56,288 nt of DNA, from positions 1 through 56,288 of the forward strand of contig NZ_QMEA01000026.1 of the NCBI RefSeq assembly GCF_012912105.1, written 5' to 3'. The translations under genes and the position numbers were made by a program. How positions within the stretch are numbered: the stretch's first letter is position 1; the number at the start of each line of letters is the position of its first letter. This document shows, in pieces, positions 52,639-56,288 of this stretch. This stretch comes from Brasilonema sp. UFV-L1 (GTDB lineage: Bacteria; Cyanobacteriota; Cyanobacteriia; Cyanobacteriales; Nostocaceae). The notes below the pieces were generated by a model. That model searched no databases. It worked only from the letters and a program-made list of their open reading frames with translations, and was not told the origin of the DNA.

Positions 52639-54282
52639 CTACACCGCACAATTCAACTCAACGGCTTTTCTGGAGAAACGAGCATTCTCCCGGTAATCAA
52701 CAGGACAATCTATGACTGCTGGAACATCCTGTGCTAAAGCCTCTTTCAAGACAGGAACCAAATCAGTAACAGATTCAATACGGTAGCCTTTTAGACCCAT
52801 ACTCTCAGCAAATTTAACAAAATCAGGGTTGCCAAAATGCACAAAAGATGATCTACCTTTGCCGAAGTAATTTTCTTGTTTCCACTCAACTAAACCATAA
52901 CCACCATCATTAAAGATGAGGGTGACAAAGGGTGTACCAACACGTAAAGCTGTTTCTAATTCCTGGCAATTCATCATAAAGCCACCATCACCAGTTGCAG
53001 CAATAACTTTGCGCTTCGGATGCACGAGTTTTGCGGCGATCGCTCCAGGAATTGCTATACCCATTGCGGCAAAGCCATTGGATATAATGCAAGTATTCGG
53101 GCTATGGCAGTGATAATGGCGGGCAATCCACATTTTATGTGCGCCAACGTCAGAGATGACGATATCTTCTGGTCCCATTACTTGTCGCAAGTCATAAATT
53201 AACTTTTGAGGTTTAATGGGAAATCCGTCATCATGAGCATATTGTTCATAGTCAGCACGGATATTTGTCCGTAGGCTGATAGCCTGGGGATTAGGCTTAC
53301 CTTCGCGATCTGCAAATTTTAAGATTTCAAAGAGGGAATCAGAAATATTTCCTACGACTTCAACGTTAGGGATATAACTACTATCAATTTCTGCAGGGGT
53401 TACGCCAACATGAATAATAGGAATTCTTCCATCAGGATTCCATTTTTTCGGGGAAAACTCAATCAAATCATAGCCAATGGCAATGACTAAATCTGTGCTA
53501 TCAAAACCACAGGTAATAAAATCTCGCTGTTGCAATCCTACTGACCACAAAGCTAAGGAATGAGTGTAAGGAATCACACCTTTGCCCATGAAAGTATTGG
53601 CAACAGGAATGTTCATCTGACTCGCAAATTGTGTGACAGCATCGCTTGCTTGGTCACGAATCGCCCCATTACCAACTAGAATAATTGGGTTAACTGCTTG
53701 GGAAATTGCTGCGGCTGCTGCCCTAATACTTGCAAAAGAAGCGAAGGTTTTTTCGATGTTATCCTTACGTAAGGGATTGCCTTCTGCAGGCATAGCGGCA
53801 ATATTTTCTGGTAAATCAATGTGAACTGCACCTGGTTTTTCACTTTGCGCCCGCTTAAATGCTTTGCGCACAAGTTCTGGTGTAATACTCGGTCGTACAA
53901 TCTGTTTATTCCACTTTGTCACCGGGGCAAACATCGCCACCAAGTCTAAATATTGGTGGGATTCGATGTGCATTCTATCTGTACCGACTTGCCCAGTGAT
54001 TGCGACCAAAGGCGCACCATCAAGGTTAGCATCTGCTACCCCAGTCATCAAGTTTGTCGCCCCTGGACCAAGAGTCGAAAGACAAACTCCTGCTTTTCCT
54101 GTCAGACGTCCGTAGACATCTGCCATGAATGCTGCACCTTGTTCGTGACGAGTGGTAATAAACTGAATGGAAGAATGTTTTAGCGCCTCTAAAACGTGTA
54201 GATTTTCTTCCCCAGGTAGTCCGAAAACGTATTGCACTCCTTCATTTTCCAAGCACTGTACAAGTAATTCCGCTGTGTTCAT
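52639..54282 (-). CDS. ThDP-dependent decarboxylase, likely 2-oxoglutarate decarboxylase (annotated as acetolactate synthase)
   Basis: A 547-residue ThDP enzyme. The N-terminal Pyr domain has E47 (TTRHEQGAAFMADVYGR); the middle domain follows; the C-terminal PP domain has the cofactor motif GDGGFMMNCQELETALRVG (~423-441) and GYGLVEWKQ. It resembles catabolic acetolactate synthase, but cyanobacterial homologs next to an aldehyde dehydrogenase, such as Synechococcus PCC 7002 A2770, were shown to decarboxylate 2-oxoglutarate to succinic semialdehyde. The neighbour here is such a dehydrogenase, so I favour that role. True acetolactate synthase activity remains possible. Confidence 0.85.
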   Translation of the reverse strand: MNTAELLVQCLENEGVQYVFGLPGEENLHVLEALKHSSIQFITTRHEQGAAFMADVYGRLTGKAGVCLSTLGPGATNLMTGVADANLDGAPLVAITGQVGTDRMHIESHQYLDLVAMFAPVTKWNKQIVRPSITPELVRKAFKRAQSEKPGAVHIDLPENIAAMPAEGNPLRKDNIEKTFASFASIRAAAAAISQAVNPIILVGNGAIRDQASDAVTQFASQMNIPVANTFMGKGVIPYTHSLALWSVGLQQRDFITCGFDSTDLVIAIGYDLIEFSPKKWNPDGRIPIIHVGVTPAEIDSSYIPNVEVVGNISDSLFEILKFADREGKPNPQAISLRTNIRADYEQYAHDDGFPIKPQKLIYDLRQVMGPEDIVISDVGAHKMWIARHYHCHSPNTCIISNGFAAMGIAIPGAIAAKLVHPKRKVIAATGDGGFMMNCQELETALRVGTPFVTLIFNDGGYGLVEWKQENYFGKGRSSFVHFGNPDFVKFAESMGLKGYRIESVTDLVPVLKEALAQDVPAVIDCPVDYRENARFSRKAVELNCAV

Positions 54283-54506
54283 ATTTCCTCTAATTATTCC
54301 TCTGGGTTGATTGCACCTGATGTGGTTTCTTGAAGAAGAATTCAGGAGTCAGTTGTCAGAATCCAGCTTGGGGATTCTGTACACGTGGCAGATGAATTTT
54401 GGATTTCAGATCCCCGCCTGTAGGAGAGGTCTTAGTTGAGGTAGGGTATAAAGCCTTACTTCAAAATCTTCTGACTTCTAGATTCTGACTCCTATATTCT
54501 GTTTTG
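54283..54506. other. short gap between decarboxylase and dehydrogenase
   Basis: Contains gaattcaggagtcagttgtc and ttctgactcctatattctg, short repeat words also present near 490-850. No gene was seen. The 224-bp spacing does not prove or exclude co-transcription. Confidence 0.35.
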
Positions 54507-55874
54507 TTATTTCACCCACACAGTTTTAACATTTACGAATTCATGTATACCTTGGATACTCAATTCTCTGCCATATCCAGAACGCTTAATGCCACCAAAG
54601 GGTAAGCGAGGGTCAGACTTCACCATACCGTTGATAAATACTGAACCTGCTTCGATTTCTTCGATCAGGCGATCGCATTCTTGAGAGTTCGTTGTCCAAG
54701 CACTAGCACCTAAGCCAAACGGTGTCGCATTTGCGATTTTTATCGCTGCGTCAATATCCGGTACACGAAATAACATCGCGACTGGACCAAAAAACTCTTC
54801 CTGCGCCACTGGATTCTCTGGGGAAATATCCGTGAGAATGGTTGGTGGATAAAAGTTACCAGGACGATCTGATAAAGGATGTCCACCTGTCAAAACTTTT
54901 GCCCCACTCTTAACACCTGCTTGCACTTGCTGGTCTATTTCTTTAAGAATATCAGGAGTTGCTAATGGACCTAAGTCAGTTTCGCTTTCCATCGGATTAC
55001 CAACTTTCAGTGCTTGGAATTTTTCTAGTAATAGCTTTTCAAACTTGTCTGCTATTGTCTCAACAACAATGAAGCGTTTCGCTGCAATACACGATTGCCC
55101 GTTATTCAACATTCTCGCTGTCGTTGCGGTGGCTACTGCCGTTTCTAAGTCTGCACTTTCCAATACAATAAACGGATCGCTTCCTCCTAATTCCAGGACA
55201 GTTTTTTTAATTTGTTTTCCTGCTGCAGCCGCCAGACTTGCGCCTGCTGGTTCGCTTCCTGTTAATGTAGCAGCTTTGACGCGCTCATCACTCATCAAAT
55301 CCGCAACCTTGCTAGCACCTATCAATAGAGTTTGAAATACACCTTGTGGAAAACCTGCTTTTTGTATAATTTCTTCTATCGCCAAAGCACATTGTGGAAC
55401 ATTGGAAGCGTGTTTGAGTAATCCGACATTCCCAGCCATCAAGGCTGGTCCCACAAAACGAAACACTTGCCAAAAGGGAAAATTCCACGGCATCACTGCG
55501 AGAATAATACCTAATGGTTGATATTTTATAAAACTTTGGCTAGCATCGGTTTTTACTGAAGTGTCAGCCAGAAATTCAGCCGCGTGTTCAGCGTAGTAAC
55601 GACAAACGAGGGCACATTTTTCGACTTCGGCGATCGCCGCTTTCAAGGGCTTACCCATTTCCAGTGTCATCATCTTGGCAAAATCTGCTTTTTCTTGTTC
55701 TAAAATCTCAGCAGCTTTTTGCATCCAAACAGAACGTTCTTGAAAAGAAGTTTTGTGGTACTTCTCAAAAGCCTGTTGTGCCAAATCTAATTTTTGAGCG
55801 ATTTCTATATCATTTAGTGGCTCAAAAGTTTTCAGCAACTCTCCAGTTGCTGGATTAATTGTGGCGATCGCCAT
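54507..55874 (-). CDS. succinic semialdehyde dehydrogenase-type aldehyde dehydrogenase
   Basis: A 455-residue ALDH with E228 (VLELGGSDPF) and catalytic C262 (NNGQSCIAAKRF), a cofactor loop TGSEPAGASLAAAAG (205-219) and a normal C-terminus (PFGGIKRSGYGRELS). In cyanobacteria the NADP-dependent enzyme oxidises succinic semialdehyde to succinate after the ThDP decarboxylase, closing the TCA cycle without 2-oxoglutarate dehydrogenase. The pair here supports that. I start at ATG 55874 (MAIATINPATG), preceded by GGAGAGGTCAGGG; the frame to 55931 is longer. Succinate and NADPH would feed respiration. Confidence 0.9.
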   Translation of the reverse strand: MAIATINPATGELLKTFEPLNDIEIAQKLDLAQQAFEKYHKTSFQERSVWMQKAAEILEQEKADFAKMMTLEMGKPLKAAIAEVEKCALVCRYYAEHAAEFLADTSVKTDASQSFIKYQPLGIILAVMPWNFPFWQVFRFVGPALMAGNVGLLKHASNVPQCALAIEEIIQKAGFPQGVFQTLLIGASKVADLMSDERVKAATLTGSEPAGASLAAAAGKQIKKTVLELGGSDPFIVLESADLETAVATATTARMLNNGQSCIAAKRFIVVETIADKFEKLLLEKFQALKVGNPMESETDLGPLATPDILKEIDQQVQAGVKSGAKVLTGGHPLSDRPGNFYPPTILTDISPENPVAQEEFFGPVAMLFRVPDIDAAIKIANATPFGLGASAWTTNSQECDRLIEEIEAGSVFINGMVKSDPRLPFGGIKRSGYGRELSIQGIHEFVNVKTVWVK

Positions 55875-56288
55875 ACCCTGACCTCTCCGTAAAAAAATCA
55901 CGCTTAGGTAACTTCCGTATGTTACGCACACCCATCACGGAAACTACTTTATTGTAGTCTTTCAAAAAATACTAACTTTACTTATATTCAAATTTTGCAA
56001 TTAAAATTGACACAAAGTATACATAATACATGTGTATTTATGCTTACAATCTCCATTAAGTAAATGTGCATTTCATTGACCCTGGTTGATTGTAGCAGGA
56101 TGTGCCGCTGTAGTGAAAATAAATTTTAAATTTAAAATATTTTTTAGATTTTCGTTCTGACAATGACGTTGAGAATCCTACACCTACAAAGAAGAGAGCT
56201 ATAAGCTACAAGCGCAACTCTCGGTATCCCGTTATATCATGTCCGCTTAATTACTTACAATTCCCAAATTTACCCCACCCGCCTAACG
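55875..56288. other. AT-rich region upstream of the dehydrogenase
   Basis: About 410 bp to the window edge without a supported gene. It is AT-rich and presumably includes the dehydrogenase promoter on the minus strand. No regulatory box was recognised. Confidence 0.4.

Overview
The window is chromosomal DNA from a cyanobacterium, most likely a filamentous heterocystous one (Nostocales). The evidence is frequent HIP1 octamers (GCGATCGC), cyanobacterial hallmark genes (CP12, a Cph1-type phytochrome with its Rcp-type regulator, Hlip proteins, DUF1822, DUF3082 and DUF3177 families), heptameric short tandem repeats, and many small GC-rich interspersed repeats. The genus cannot be fixed from this sequence. 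Layout, left to right. 0.5-5 kb: two conserved cyanobacterial genes, CP12, a FIST-domain sensor and a metallophosphoesterase. 5.1-7.6 kb: a two-gene operon of an unrecognised protein and a DyP-type peroxidase. 7.9-11 kb: a YqjI-like PadR regulator with a visible operator, a LysE-type exporter, trmB and a methyltransferase. 11.1-15.2 kb: a light-signalling cluster on the minus strand (phytochrome, overlapping response regulator, REC-histidine kinase). 15.5-16 kb: a GC-rich repeat block. 16.7-24.3 kb: a 1541-aa CHAT-STAND ATPase-WD40 protein followed by two genes pointing the same way, a protein with a sigma-region-4-like helix-turn-helix and a DUF1822 protein, with a TnpB element abutting the last stop codon. 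25.9-32.8 kb: a PMT-family glycosyltransferase, a translationally coupled membrane-protein pair, a TPR protein and a broken TPR gene. 33-34.6 kb: an MscS-type channel. 35.2-37.8 kb: a glutamine-amidotransferase-like gene broken by an IS5-type element and by a 31-bp repeat. 37.8-42.4 kb: a DHFR-like reductase, a DUF2993 protein, DUF3082, ispE and rsmA. 42.6-43.5 kb: two nearly identical hli genes and a small membrane protein behind an HLR1-like element, closed by a terminator. 43.6-47 kb: an S8 peptidase remnant, a small conserved protein and a lipoprotein phosphodiesterase. 47.2-52.5 kb: an accessory island with a glycine-repeat membrane STAND ATPase, a GIY-YIG protein, a HTH-AAA ATPase plus PD-(D/E)XK nuclease operon, and a divergent small membrane protein. 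52.6-55.9 kb: a ThDP enzyme annotated by homology as acetolactate synthase, next to an aldehyde dehydrogenase; the pairing fits the cyanobacterial 2-oxoglutarate decarboxylase / succinic semialdehyde dehydrogenase bypass of the TCA cycle. Three things stand out. First, a family of small elements of different lengths (31, 57 and 80 bp) shares termini (GATCTGCC at one end, TATCGC at the other) and sits next to CGC; removing them restores reading frames in two broken genes, and the third lies in frame. Second, the CHAT-STAND-WD40 gene and its two neighbours look like an NLR-like immune or cell-death module. Third, the 47-52.5 kb island joins STAND/AAA ATPases with nuclease and membrane partners. 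No tRNA, rRNA or CRISPR array was seen.
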